Below are positions 48,781 to 56,081 of a DNA stretch of 64,000 nt, piece after piece. Source of the stretch: Streptomyces sp. NBC_01198. Its GTDB lineage: Bacteria; Actinomycetota; Actinomycetes; Streptomycetales; Streptomycetaceae. The notes under the pieces are model-generated. The model searched no databases, was not told where the DNA came from, and was given only the letters and a program-made list of their open reading frames with translations. The stretch spans positions 5,604,501 through 5,668,500 of the forward strand of contig NZ_CP108568.1 in NCBI RefSeq assembly GCF_036010485.1. The letters are read 5' to 3'. Position numbers and translations under genes: made by a program. Position 1 is the first letter of the stretch, and each line of letters begins with the position of its first letter.

Positions 48781-50208
48781 ATGCGCAAATGGCTGCCCCT
48801 CGTGACGATCTGCCTGGGGGCGTTCATCCTCCTGGTCGACGTCACGATCGTGAACGTCGCCCTGCCGAGCATGGCGTCCGACCTGGACGCCCCTTTCTCC
48901 GCCCTGCAATGGGTGATCGACGGCTACGCCCTCGCGCTCGCCGCGCTGCTGATGGTCGCGGGCTCGCTCGGCGACCTGTTCGGCCACCGCCGGCTGTACG
49001 TCGCCGGCCTCACCGTCTTCGCGGCGGCCTCGCTGGGCGCCGCGCTGTCCCCGGACGCCGCCGTGCTGATCAGCGCGCGGGCGGTGCAGGGCGTCGGCGG
49101 AGCGGCGATGTTCGCCACCTCGGCCGCACTGGTCGCGGCGACGTATCAGGGCCGCGACCGCGGGGTCGCCTTCGGCGTGTGGGGCGCGGTCAACGGCGCC
49201 GCCGCCGCAGCCGGTCCGATTCTCGGCGGCCTGCTCACCCAGGGCTTCGGCTGGCAGGCCATCTTCCTGGTCAACCTGCCCATCGCGGCGGTCGCCGTCG
49301 TGATCGCGCTGCGCGCCCTGCCGGCCGCCGCGAAGCGCGGTACGGGCCGGCTCGACCTGCCGGGCGCTGCCACCTTCACGCTGGCCGCCGCCGCCCTCAC
49401 CTACGCCCTGATCCGCGGCGGCGACGACGGCTGGACCGATCCGCTGACCCTCACGGCCTTCGCGGTGGCCGTGGTCGCGGCGGTGGCCTTCGTGCTCGTC
49501 GAGGCGCGCTCTGACCACCCGATGATCGATCTGGCCCTGCTGCGCCGCCCCGGTTTCAGCGGTCTGCTCGGCGGCGCCCTGCTGTATCAGGCGGCGGCCT
49601 TCAGCGGGCTGGTCTACTTCTCCCTCTGGCTGCAGGACGTGCTGCACCTCAGCCCGATCCGCGGCGGCCTGGCCCTGATGCCGATGGCCGGTACCGCCTT
49701 CGTCGTCGCCGCGGTCGGCGGGCGGTACATGCACCGCCTCCCCGCGCGCGTGCCGATCGGCGGCGGTCTGTTCATCATCGGCCTGGGCTGCGCCCTGCTC
49801 GCGGTGATGGTCCACGCCTCCTCCGGCCAGGCGGCGATCATCACGGGCCTGGCGGTGATCGGCGTCGGCGTCGGCTTCACCACGCCCGTCCTGGTCTCGG
49901 CCGCGGTCGAGGAGGCCCCGCCGCACCGGGCGGGCATGGCGGGCGGCGCGGTCAACACGGCGCGGCAGCTCGGGATGACCCTCGGTATCGCCCTCTTCGG
50001 CGCGGTCTTCTCCGCCCGGCTGCGTACAGTCACCGGCCACGGCGGCTCGGTGCACGCGGCGTACGCCTCCGGGCTCGACCGCATCTCCCTCTACGCGGCG
50101 GCCGCGGGCCTCGCCGGCGCGATCGGTGTCGTCGCCCTGGTACGCCCGGCCCGCACCGCCGGGACCGTCCCCGCCGACAGCCCCGCACCTGCGACGGCGG
50201 GCCGCTGA
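48781..50208 (+). CDS. DHA2-type (EmrB/QacA) MFS drug exporter
   Basis: 475 residues with about 14 helices. ATG at 48781; upstream in-frame codons are in the intergenic region. Seen: LVDVTIVNVALPSMASDL, the DHA2 motif D1; GSLGDLFGHRRLYV (motif A); ARAVQGVGGAAMFATSAALVA (motif B region); and GVWGAVNGAAAAAGPILGGLL (motif C). It probably exports a toxic or endogenous compound under control of the divergent Lrp-type regulator. Confidence 0.92.
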   Translation: MRKWLPLVTICLGAFILLVDVTIVNVALPSMASDLDAPFSALQWVIDGYALALAALLMVAGSLGDLFGHRRLYVAGLTVFAAASLGAALSPDAAVLISARAVQGVGGAAMFATSAALVAATYQGRDRGVAFGVWGAVNGAAAAAGPILGGLLTQGFGWQAIFLVNLPIAAVAVVIALRALPAAAKRGTGRLDLPGAATFTLAAAALTYALIRGGDDGWTDPLTLTAFAVAVVAAVAFVLVEARSDHPMIDLALLRRPGFSGLLGGALLYQAAAFSGLVYFSLWLQDVLHLSPIRGGLALMPMAGTAFVVAAVGGRYMHRLPARVPIGGGLFIIGLGCALLAVMVHASSGQAAIITGLAVIGVGVGFTTPVLVSAAVEEAPPHRAGMAGGAVNTARQLGMTLGIALFGAVFSARLRTVTGHGGSVHAAYASGLDRISLYAAAAGLAGAIGVVALVRPARTAGTVPADSPAPATAGR

Positions 50209-50316
50209 CCCCTTCTCCAGGACCCCGGAGATCGATTCCGGCCCGGCTTTTCCAGATCTGTCCCGATTCACGGACGCCCCGGCAGTGACCGGGGTCACAC
50301 ATTCCCCTCACATAAA

Positions 50317-50353
50317 GCGCCCCCTCATTCACTGCCCGTGAATGAGGGGGCGC
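50317..50353 (+). terminator. Perfect 15-bp hairpin after the exporter gene
   Basis: GCGCCCCCTCATTCA (50317-50331) pairs with its exact complement (50339-50353), loop CTGCCCG. It lies 109 bases after the DHA2 stop. The 336-base gene-free region to the transglycosylase gene holds this hairpin, the promoter listed next, and nothing else recognisable. Confidence 0.75.
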
Positions 50354-50480
50354 CCCCTTGTGATCCCCTCGATAGGGCGTGCGTCACATACTAAGCCGCC
50401 TAGTGAATGAGCGGCGCCGCATTGCACCGAGGATCCGCGTCTCCGTTTCCCGCTACGAATGCAGTGCGTAGACGGGCTCT

Positions 50481-50509
50481 TTGACCTGCCCTTCCGCTCC
50501 CTCTAACAA
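50481..50509 (+). promoter_or_regulatory. Promoter of the transglycosylase gene
   Basis: TTGACC (50481-50486), 17-bp spacer, TAACAA(T) (50504-50509): a good HrdB-type promoter. Predicted start about 50516, giving a 29-base leader with GAAGAGG as ribosome site. No riboswitch fits in that space. Confidence 0.7.
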
Positions 50510-50544
50510 TTCAGGGGTCCCGCTACGGAAGAGGTAATCCCCTA

Positions 50545-51393
50545 ATGCAGCTCCCCACGATCCCGAAGAAGCTCCCCACGTTCGCGAAGTTCAACCGGAT
50601 GTCGAAGAAGCACAAGATCTCGGCAGCCGGCGCACTCGCCGCAGCCGCAGTCGTGCTCACGGTCACCGGGTTGGAAGCGACCGCAGGAGCCGGTTCGGCG
50701 ACCGCGGCGGGCGACCCGACCGGGTTCTCCGTCTCCGCCGGTACGCACGCCAAGGAACTCGGCGCGCAGTCCGGTATGGCGTCGCAGCACGTAATCCACG
50801 AGTCCACGCAGCAGAAGGCACAGCAGAAGACCGACCTCGCCGCGGCCACGAAGAAGGCCACGGACCAGAAGAGCGCCGGCTCGGCAGCGTCGAAGAAGGC
50901 GGCCCCGGCCGCCGCCGACCACGCCAAGTCCACGTCGGCGGCGAACCGCTCCACCCACCGTGCCGCGGTCTCCGCCCCGAAGAAGGCGACCACCGAGAAG
51001 CACAGCGTGAAGCACAGCGTCACGTCGAAGAAGACGACCGCCGCCCCCAGGAAGGCGACCGTCAAGAAGTACGCGAACAACCTGGACGGCTGGATCAAGC
51101 AGTCGCTCGCCATCATGCACGCCAAGCACATTCCGGGTTCCTACGAGGGAATTCACCGCAACATCATCCGGGAGTCCAGCGGTAACCCGAAGGCGATCAA
51201 CCTGTGGGACATCAACGCCCGCAACGGCATTCCCTCGAAGGGTCTGCTCCAGGTGATCAACCCGACCTTCGACCGCTACCACGTGTCCGGCACGTCGAAG
51301 AACATCTACGACCCGGTCGCCAACATCACCGCCGCGTGCAACTACGCGGCCGACCGGTACGGCTCGATGGACAACGTGAACTCGGCGTACTGA
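50545..51393 (+). CDS. Secreted lytic transglycosylase (SLT domain)
   Basis: 282-residue exported cell-wall hydrolase. Signal: basic MSKKHKISAAGALAAAAVVLT; predicted cleavage after the hydrophobic stretch. A long Ala/Lys/Ser/Thr-rich linker (about residues 70-175) follows, then a C-terminal SLT domain: catalytic Glu in NIIRESSGNPKAIN, followed by INARNGIPSKGLLQVINPTF and NITAACNYAADRYGS, the typical Goose-lysozyme/Slt order. It cleaves peptidoglycan glycosidic bonds. Such secreted hydrolases with Lys-rich linkers are common in streptomycetes for growth and germination. Confidence 0.92.
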   Translation: MQLPTIPKKLPTFAKFNRMSKKHKISAAGALAAAAVVLTVTGLEATAGAGSATAAGDPTGFSVSAGTHAKELGAQSGMASQHVIHESTQQKAQQKTDLAAATKKATDQKSAGSAASKKAAPAAADHAKSTSAANRSTHRAAVSAPKKATTEKHSVKHSVTSKKTTAAPRKATVKKYANNLDGWIKQSLAIMHAKHIPGSYEGIHRNIIRESSGNPKAINLWDINARNGIPSKGLLQVINPTFDRYHVSGTSKNIYDPVANITAACNYAADRYGSMDNVNSAY

Positions 51394-51418
51394 TCGCCCT
51401 CGCCGGAAGGTGAGCAGA

Positions 51419-51455
51419 AAGGGCGGCGGGGCCTGGAAGAGGCCCCGCCGCCCTT
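51419..51455. terminator. Bidirectional 16-bp terminator between converging units
   Basis: AAGGGCGGCGGGGCCT (51419-51434) and its perfect complement (51440-51455) around GGAAG. The left arm begins AA and the right arm ends TT, serving both the transglycosylase and the opposing peptidase-emfourin operon. Confidence 0.85.
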
Positions 51456-51481
51456 CGGCGTGCCCGGCCGCGTGTGCCCGG

Positions 51482-51760
51482 TTACGCCCCCTCGCCCAGC
51501 ACCGCGGCGATCAGCTCGCGCTGCGCTGGGGTGAGCTCGGGGTCGGCGCAGTGCACGGTGGCGGTGTCGACGGTGATCGTGTAGCCGAAGCCGTCGCGGG
51601 TCGGATCCTGGCCGGTGGGCCGCGGCGGGGTCAGCGCGGCGAGGGCCAGGGCCTGGAGGTGGCCGGCGTCGGGGCGGTCCCCGGTCTCCAGGGCGGCATG
51701 CCGGGTCAGGCCCGCGAAGCCGCCGGAGCGGGTCACCTCGATACGCATCGGGCTGCTCAC
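51482..51760 (-). CDS. Emfourin-like protealysin inhibitor
   Basis: 92-residue small protein, start GTG 51760, whose GTGA overlaps the stop of the M4 peptidase gene. MRIEVTRSGGFAGLTRHAALETG and then GFGYTITVDTATVHCADPELTPAQRELIAAVL match the emfourin pattern (beta-strand start with RSGGFAG, C-terminal helix). Emfourin blocks protealysin-like M4 peptidases and is usually encoded in the same operon. One Cys, no signal peptide, so cytoplasmic, like its target. Translational coupling should keep inhibitor and protease levels linked. Confidence 0.88.
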   Translation of the reverse strand: MSSPMRIEVTRSGGFAGLTRHAALETGDRPDAGHLQALALAALTPPRPTGQDPTRDGFGYTITVDTATVHCADPELTPAQRELIAAVLGEGA

Positions 51761-52872
51761 ACCTCCTGCGGCTGGCCCGGCTGCTGGCGGGGGAGTCCCG
51801 CGGCCGCCGCCGGGGTGACGCCGACCTCGGTCCAGGCGGCACGCACCGCCTGGCTCTGCGCACCCTCACCGTAGCGGGCCACGGCCGCGGCCGCGGTGGC
51901 CGCGGCGAAGTCCGCGAACTGCGACTGCGCGGACAGCTTGCCGCCGGTGAGGGTGTCGTACCAGATGCGTCCCGCCTGCTCCCAGGCGTGGCCGCCGAGC
52001 GCGGCCGCGGTCAGGTAGAAGGCCCGGTTGGGGATGCCGGAGTTCAGGTGCACCCCGCCGTTGTCCTGCGTCGTGGTGACGTAGTCCGCCATCGAGGCGG
52101 GCTGCGGGTCCTTGCCGAGCTGCGGGTCGTCGTAGGCGGTGCCCGGCTCCTTCATCGAGCGCAGCGCCTTGCCGTTGACGCCGGGGGCCAGCAGCCCCGC
52201 GCCGATCAGCCAGTCTGCCTGGTCGGCGGTCTGGCCCAGCGCGTGCTGCTTGATCAGGCTGCCGAAGACGTCGGAGACCGACTCGTTGAGCGCGCCGGGC
52301 TGGCCGTGGTATTCGAGGTTGGCGCTGTACTGGGTGACGCCGTGCGTCAACTCGTGGCCGATGACGTCCAGCGGGAGGGTGAAGTCCAGGAAGATCCGGC
52401 CGTCACCGTCCCCGAAGACCATCTGCTCGCCGTCCCAGAAGGCGTTGTTGTAGTCCCTGAGGTAGTGCACCGACGCCTTCAGCGGCAGGCCGGCGTCGTC
52501 GATCGAGTGCCGCCCGTACGCCTGCAGGTAGGTGTCGAAGGTCGCGCCCAGCGCGTCGTAGGCCCGGTTGACGCTGTCGTCCGAGGCCGGCGCCGCGCCC
52601 TCGGCGCGCACCTGGTGGCCGGGCAGCGTGTCGTGGTGGCGGGCGTCGTAGACCGTGCGCACCGGGTGGTCGGCGGGGGCGCCCGCGGCGGGCGCGGGTC
52701 CCGACGGGCCGAGGACGGTGTTCAGCCGGCGCCGGGTGCGCTCGCGGGCGTCGTGCTCCAGGGTGCGGCGGGCGGCGGCGGCCAGCGCGGGGTCGCCGGT
52801 CCTGGCCAGCCGGTCCAGGACGTGCGGCGGCACGATCGTGCAGAAGACGGGGGTCGAGGCAGAGGAGTCCAT
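51757..52872 (-). CDS. Protealysin-like M4 metallopeptidase
   Basis: 371 residues, no signal peptide. ATG 52872 gives MDSSASTPVFCTIVPPHVLDRLA; no strong ribosome site. The short propeptide contains the PPHVL motif, the precursor signature of protealysins. Catalytic domain: VHYLRDYNNAFWDGEQMVFGDGDG, then VIGHELTHGVTQ (zinc His pair and catalytic Glu), NESVSDVFG (third ligand Glu), and GGVHLNSGIPNRAFY with the later active-site His in the family. Intact residues imply an active thermolysin-fold enzyme. It is co-encoded with emfourin. Such enzymes may act inside the cell or after release on host or prey targets. Confidence 0.93.
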   Translation of the reverse strand: MDSSASTPVFCTIVPPHVLDRLARTGDPALAAAARRTLEHDARERTRRRLNTVLGPSGPAPAAGAPADHPVRTVYDARHHDTLPGHQVRAEGAAPASDDSVNRAYDALGATFDTYLQAYGRHSIDDAGLPLKASVHYLRDYNNAFWDGEQMVFGDGDGRIFLDFTLPLDVIGHELTHGVTQYSANLEYHGQPGALNESVSDVFGSLIKQHALGQTADQADWLIGAGLLAPGVNGKALRSMKEPGTAYDDPQLGKDPQPASMADYVTTTQDNGGVHLNSGIPNRAFYLTAAALGGHAWEQAGRIWYDTLTGGKLSAQSQFADFAAATAAAAVARYGEGAQSQAVRAAWTEVGVTPAAAAGLPRQQPGQPQEV

Positions 52873-53043
52873 GCCACGCAATGTGGCACGGCGGGCACGC
52901 TGTGTCACCGATTCGGCGCTGTAATTGACGAGAAGGAGCGAAGGACCAGGATTCTGGTGGACAGAACCGGCCATCTTGCATGCTGAGAGGAAGTACGCAC
53001 CGGCTACGTCATTCCGGCCGCCTCGGCTATGGTCGTTGCCATC

Positions 53044-53091
53044 ATGCGTTTCGGGCTGCTTCTCCTTAGCTGCCGCGGCGAGGGTCTGTAG
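53044..53091 (+). CDS. leuA leader peptide
   Basis: 15-residue MRFGLLLLSCRGEGL with four consecutive leucine codons (CTG CTT CTC CTT) and a fifth at the end, then TAG. It lies 85 bases before leuA. This peptide is of the type reported for streptomycete leuA attenuation. Its Leu run is followed by AGC, just as in the leuS leader here. Confidence 0.88.
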   Translation: MRFGLLLLSCRGEGL

Positions 53092-53096
53092 TCGTA

Positions 53097-53154
53097 GGCC
53101 GACCCCCTCCCCGCGGAGTTCGGCGTTTCCAGCCGTCGGCCGTTCCCCGAACGG
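53097..53154 (+). promoter_or_regulatory. Alternative hairpins in the leuA leader
   Basis: GGCCGAC (53097-53103) can pair with GTCGGCC (53135-53141); CCGTTC (53140-53145) can pair with GAACGG (53149-53154). They share 53140-53141, so they may exclude one another. No T-run follows, so termination, if any, is not of the simple U-tract type; occlusion of the ribosome site (GAGGAG at 53160) is another possibility. Confidence 0.5.
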
Positions 53155-53176
53155 ATCCCGAGGAGCCAGAGCCCCC

Positions 53177-54940
53177 ATGACCAGCCCGAACAGTATCGGC
53201 CGTGCCACGCCCATCACCGCCGCGACCGTCACCCAGCGTGCCACCGCGATGCCGGTCCACAAGTACGGCCGTTACGAGCAGGTGGACCTGCCGGACCGCG
53301 GCTGGCCCGACGCGCGGATCACCAAGGCGCCGCGCTGGCTGTCCACCGACCTGCGGGACGGCAACCAGGCGCTGATCGACCCCATGTCGCCGGCCCGCAA
53401 GCGGGAGATGTTCGACCTGCTGGTGCGGATGGGCTACAAGGAGATCGAGGTCGGCTTCCCGGCCTCCGGCCAGACCGACTTCGACTTCGTACGCTCCATC
53501 ATCGAGCAGGACGCCATCCCGCAGGACGTGACGATCTCCGTCCTGACGCAGGCTCGCGAGGAGCTGATCGAGCGCACCGTCGAGGCGCTGCGCGGCGCCC
53601 CCCGGGCCACCGTGCACCTGTACAACGCCACCGCCCCGGTCTTCCGCCGGGTCGTCTTCCGCGGCAGCCGCGACGAGGTCAGGCAGATCGCGGTGGACGG
53701 CACCCGGCTGGTGACGGAGTACGCCGACAAGCTGCTGGGCGACGAGACGGTCTTCGGGTACCAGTACAGCCCGGAGATCTTCACCGACACCGAGCTGGAC
53801 TTCGCGCTGGAGGTCTGCGAGGGCGTCATGGACGTCTGGCAGCCCGAGGAGGGCCGCGAGATCATCCTCAACCTGCCCGCCACCGTCGAGCGCTCCACCC
53901 CCTCCACGCACGCCGACCGCTTCGAGTGGATGTCGCGGCACCTGTCCCGGCGTGAGTACGTCTGCCTGTCGGTCCACCCGCACAACGACCGCGGTACCGC
54001 GGTGGCGGCCGCCGAACTGGCGCTGATGGCCGGCGCGGACCGCATCGAGGGCTGCCTGTTCGGGCAGGGCGAGCGCACCGGCAACGTGGACCTGGTCACG
54101 CTGGGCATGAACCTGTTCAGCCAGGGCGTCGACCCGCAGATCGACTTCTCGCAGATCGACGAGATCCGGCGGACCGCCGAGTACTGCAACCAGATGGAGG
54201 TCCACCCGCGCCACCCCTACGCGGGCGACCTGGTCTACACCTCCTTCTCCGGCTCCCACCAGGACGCCATCAAGAAGGGCTTCGAGGCGATGGAGGCGAG
54301 CGCCGCCGCAGCCGGGAAGACCGTGGACGACATCGAGTGGGCGGTGCCCTACCTGCCCATCGACCCCAAGGACGTCGGCCGCTCCTACGAGGCCGTCATC
54401 CGGGTCAACTCGCAGTCCGGCAAGGGCGGCGTCGCGTACGTGCTGAAGAACGGGCACAAGCTGGACCTGCCGCGCCGGATGCAGATCGAGTTCTCGAAGA
54501 TCATCCAGACCAAGACAGACGCCGAGGGCGGCGAGGTCACCCCGGCGCAGATCTGGTCGGTCTTCCAGGACGAGTACCTGCCGACCCAGGACAACGCCTG
54601 GGGCCGGATCGCGCTGCGCTCGGCGCAGACGTCAACTTCGAGCGACGGCACCGACGCCCTGACGGTGGAAGCTGTCGTGGACGGCGTCGAGACGGTGCTC
54701 AGCGGCAGCGGCAACGGCCCGATCTCGGCCTTCTTCGACGCCCTGGCGAAGTCCGGGGTGGACGCCAGGCTGCTGGACTACAGCGAGCACACCATGAGCG
54801 AGGGCGCGTCCGCGCAGGCCGCGTCGTACATCGAGTGCGCCATCGGCGGCCGCGTCCTGTGGGGCATCGGAATCGACCCCAACACCACCCGCGCAGCACT
54901 CCAGGCAGTCGTCTCCGCGGTCAACCGCGCCGGCCGCTGA
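53177..54940 (+). CDS. leuA: 2-isopropylmalate synthase
   Basis: 587-residue first enzyme of leucine biosynthesis, condensing acetyl-CoA with 2-ketoisovalerate. ATG 53177 with GAGGAG upstream; longer frames rejected. Seen: LSTDLRDGNQALIDPMSP (metal- and substrate-binding DRDG-like block), GYKEIEVGFPASGQTDFDF, LSVHPHNDRGTAVAAAELAL (the HPHND metal-ligand motif), and GCLFGQGERTGNVDLV; then the C-terminal LeuA dimer/allosteric domain with EAVVDGVETVLSGSGNGPISAF. The regulatory leucine-binding part is intact, so feedback inhibition is expected. It is the long actinobacterial class. Confidence 0.97.
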   Translation: MTSPNSIGRATPITAATVTQRATAMPVHKYGRYEQVDLPDRGWPDARITKAPRWLSTDLRDGNQALIDPMSPARKREMFDLLVRMGYKEIEVGFPASGQTDFDFVRSIIEQDAIPQDVTISVLTQAREELIERTVEALRGAPRATVHLYNATAPVFRRVVFRGSRDEVRQIAVDGTRLVTEYADKLLGDETVFGYQYSPEIFTDTELDFALEVCEGVMDVWQPEEGREIILNLPATVERSTPSTHADRFEWMSRHLSRREYVCLSVHPHNDRGTAVAAAELALMAGADRIEGCLFGQGERTGNVDLVTLGMNLFSQGVDPQIDFSQIDEIRRTAEYCNQMEVHPRHPYAGDLVYTSFSGSHQDAIKKGFEAMEASAAAAGKTVDDIEWAVPYLPIDPKDVGRSYEAVIRVNSQSGKGGVAYVLKNGHKLDLPRRMQIEFSKIIQTKTDAEGGEVTPAQIWSVFQDEYLPTQDNAWGRIALRSAQTSTSSDGTDALTVEAVVDGVETVLSGSGNGPISAFFDALAKSGVDARLLDYSEHTMSEGASAQAASYIECAIGGRVLWGIGIDPNTTRAALQAVVSAVNRAGR

Positions 54941-54968
54941 GCGGGCAAAACGGTACGAATCATCCCAG

Positions 54969-55003
54969 GCGTACGGGGGCGGTGCGGAATTGCCCCCGTA
55001 CGC
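54969..55003 (+). terminator. leuA terminator hairpin
   Basis: GCGTACGGGGGC (54969-54980) and its perfect complement (54992-55003), 11-base loop, 28 bases after the leuA stop. Confidence 0.8.
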
Positions 55004-55129
55004 GGTACTGACTGCGCCTCGCTGATGTGGCTAACATCACGGCGTACGGCACCGTTGCCGGGGCGTCTTCGCGCGCGTACGGGCCGATGCGGGTACGCCG
55101 GGACGAAGACGGCCGGAGGGTGCAGCGTG

Positions 55130-55837
55130 ATGAAGCTGGGGCTGTGGATCTGGGGTGTGCGAACGGCCTGGCACACCGAGGACGACGGTGAGTTCTTCTG
55201 CCCCGACTGCGGCGGCGACCGCAGCTACCACCGCAGAACGGGCACCCGCAGGCTCACCGTGCTCAACGTGCCGCTGCTCAACCGCGGCACCGCGGGCTCG
55301 GTGATCGAATGCGCCGCCTGCCACCGCCAGTACGGCTCGCAGGTGCTGCTGTGCCCCACCACCACCCGCTTCTCGGCGATGCTGCGCGACGCCGTGCACA
55401 CCATCGCGCTCGCCGTGCTCACCGCGGGCGGCTCCACCGGCCGGCCGGCCCGCGAGGCGGCCGTGGGCGCGGTGCGCTCGGCCGGCTTCAGCGACTGCAC
55501 CGAGGACCAGCTGCTCGGGCTGCTCGCCGCCATCGTCGCCGACGAGGGCCGCTACACCGCCTCCCAGGAGCTCGGCCACCACTCCTTCGCCGACTGCGTG
55601 GACGGCTGCGGGAGCTGGCTGTCGATCGAGCTGCACGAGGCGCTTGAGCCGCTCGCCGACCACCTCGCCCAGCAGGGCCGCGAGCGGGTCCTGCTGCAGG
55701 GCGCCCACATCGCGCTGGCGGACGGCCCCTACCTGCCGGCCGAACGCGAGGTCCTCGAAGCGGTGGGCCGCTGCCTGTCGCTGCACACCGACGACATCGA
55801 CCGGCTGCTCGCCGCCGCCGCGGCCACCGCGAGCTGA
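55130..55837 (+). CDS. TerB-like protein with N-terminal zinc ribbon
   Basis: 235 residues. ATG 55130 (or GTG 55127) follows GGAGG. Seen: MKLGLWIWGVRTAW, then CPDCGGDRSY and ECAACHRQYG (two CxxC pairs, a zinc ribbon), then a helical TerB domain from about residue 85 with FSAMLRDAVHTIALAVLTAGG, LLAAIVADEG, and RERVLLQGAHIALADGPYLPAEREVLEAVG, the characteristic acidic TerB helix pattern for metal binding. TerB proteins belong to stress/tellurite networks, but no other ter gene is here. Confidence 0.88.
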   Translation: MKLGLWIWGVRTAWHTEDDGEFFCPDCGGDRSYHRRTGTRRLTVLNVPLLNRGTAGSVIECAACHRQYGSQVLLCPTTTRFSAMLRDAVHTIALAVLTAGGSTGRPAREAAVGAVRSAGFSDCTEDQLLGLLAAIVADEGRYTASQELGHHSFADCVDGCGSWLSIELHEALEPLADHLAQQGRERVLLQGAHIALADGPYLPAEREVLEAVGRCLSLHTDDIDRLLAAAAATAS

Positions 55838-56081
55838 GCCGGGCGGCCCCGGCGGGGTCCGGCGGGCGGTCCGGCCCCGGCACGGCCCTCGGGCTGTCCG
55901 GCCCCGGTGCGGCCCCTGCGCGGCCCCGCGGGCACTCCGCACGGATACTCCGCCGGGAGTAGCGGAGGCCCGCGGCAGTCCTGCGGAGTAGCGGACGGCT
56001 CGGCCCTGAGCCCGACGTTTCGGGCTTCCCGAACCGGGACTCTGGTGGAGTGACACCAGCGAACCCCGAGGGGAGCCCCCG

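Noticed and set aside
50208..50544. ydaO/c-di-AMP riboswitch before the transglycosylase, as found for some streptomycete wall hydrolases
   Set aside because: Expected conserved segments are absent, and the predicted promoter leaves only about 29 bases of leader.
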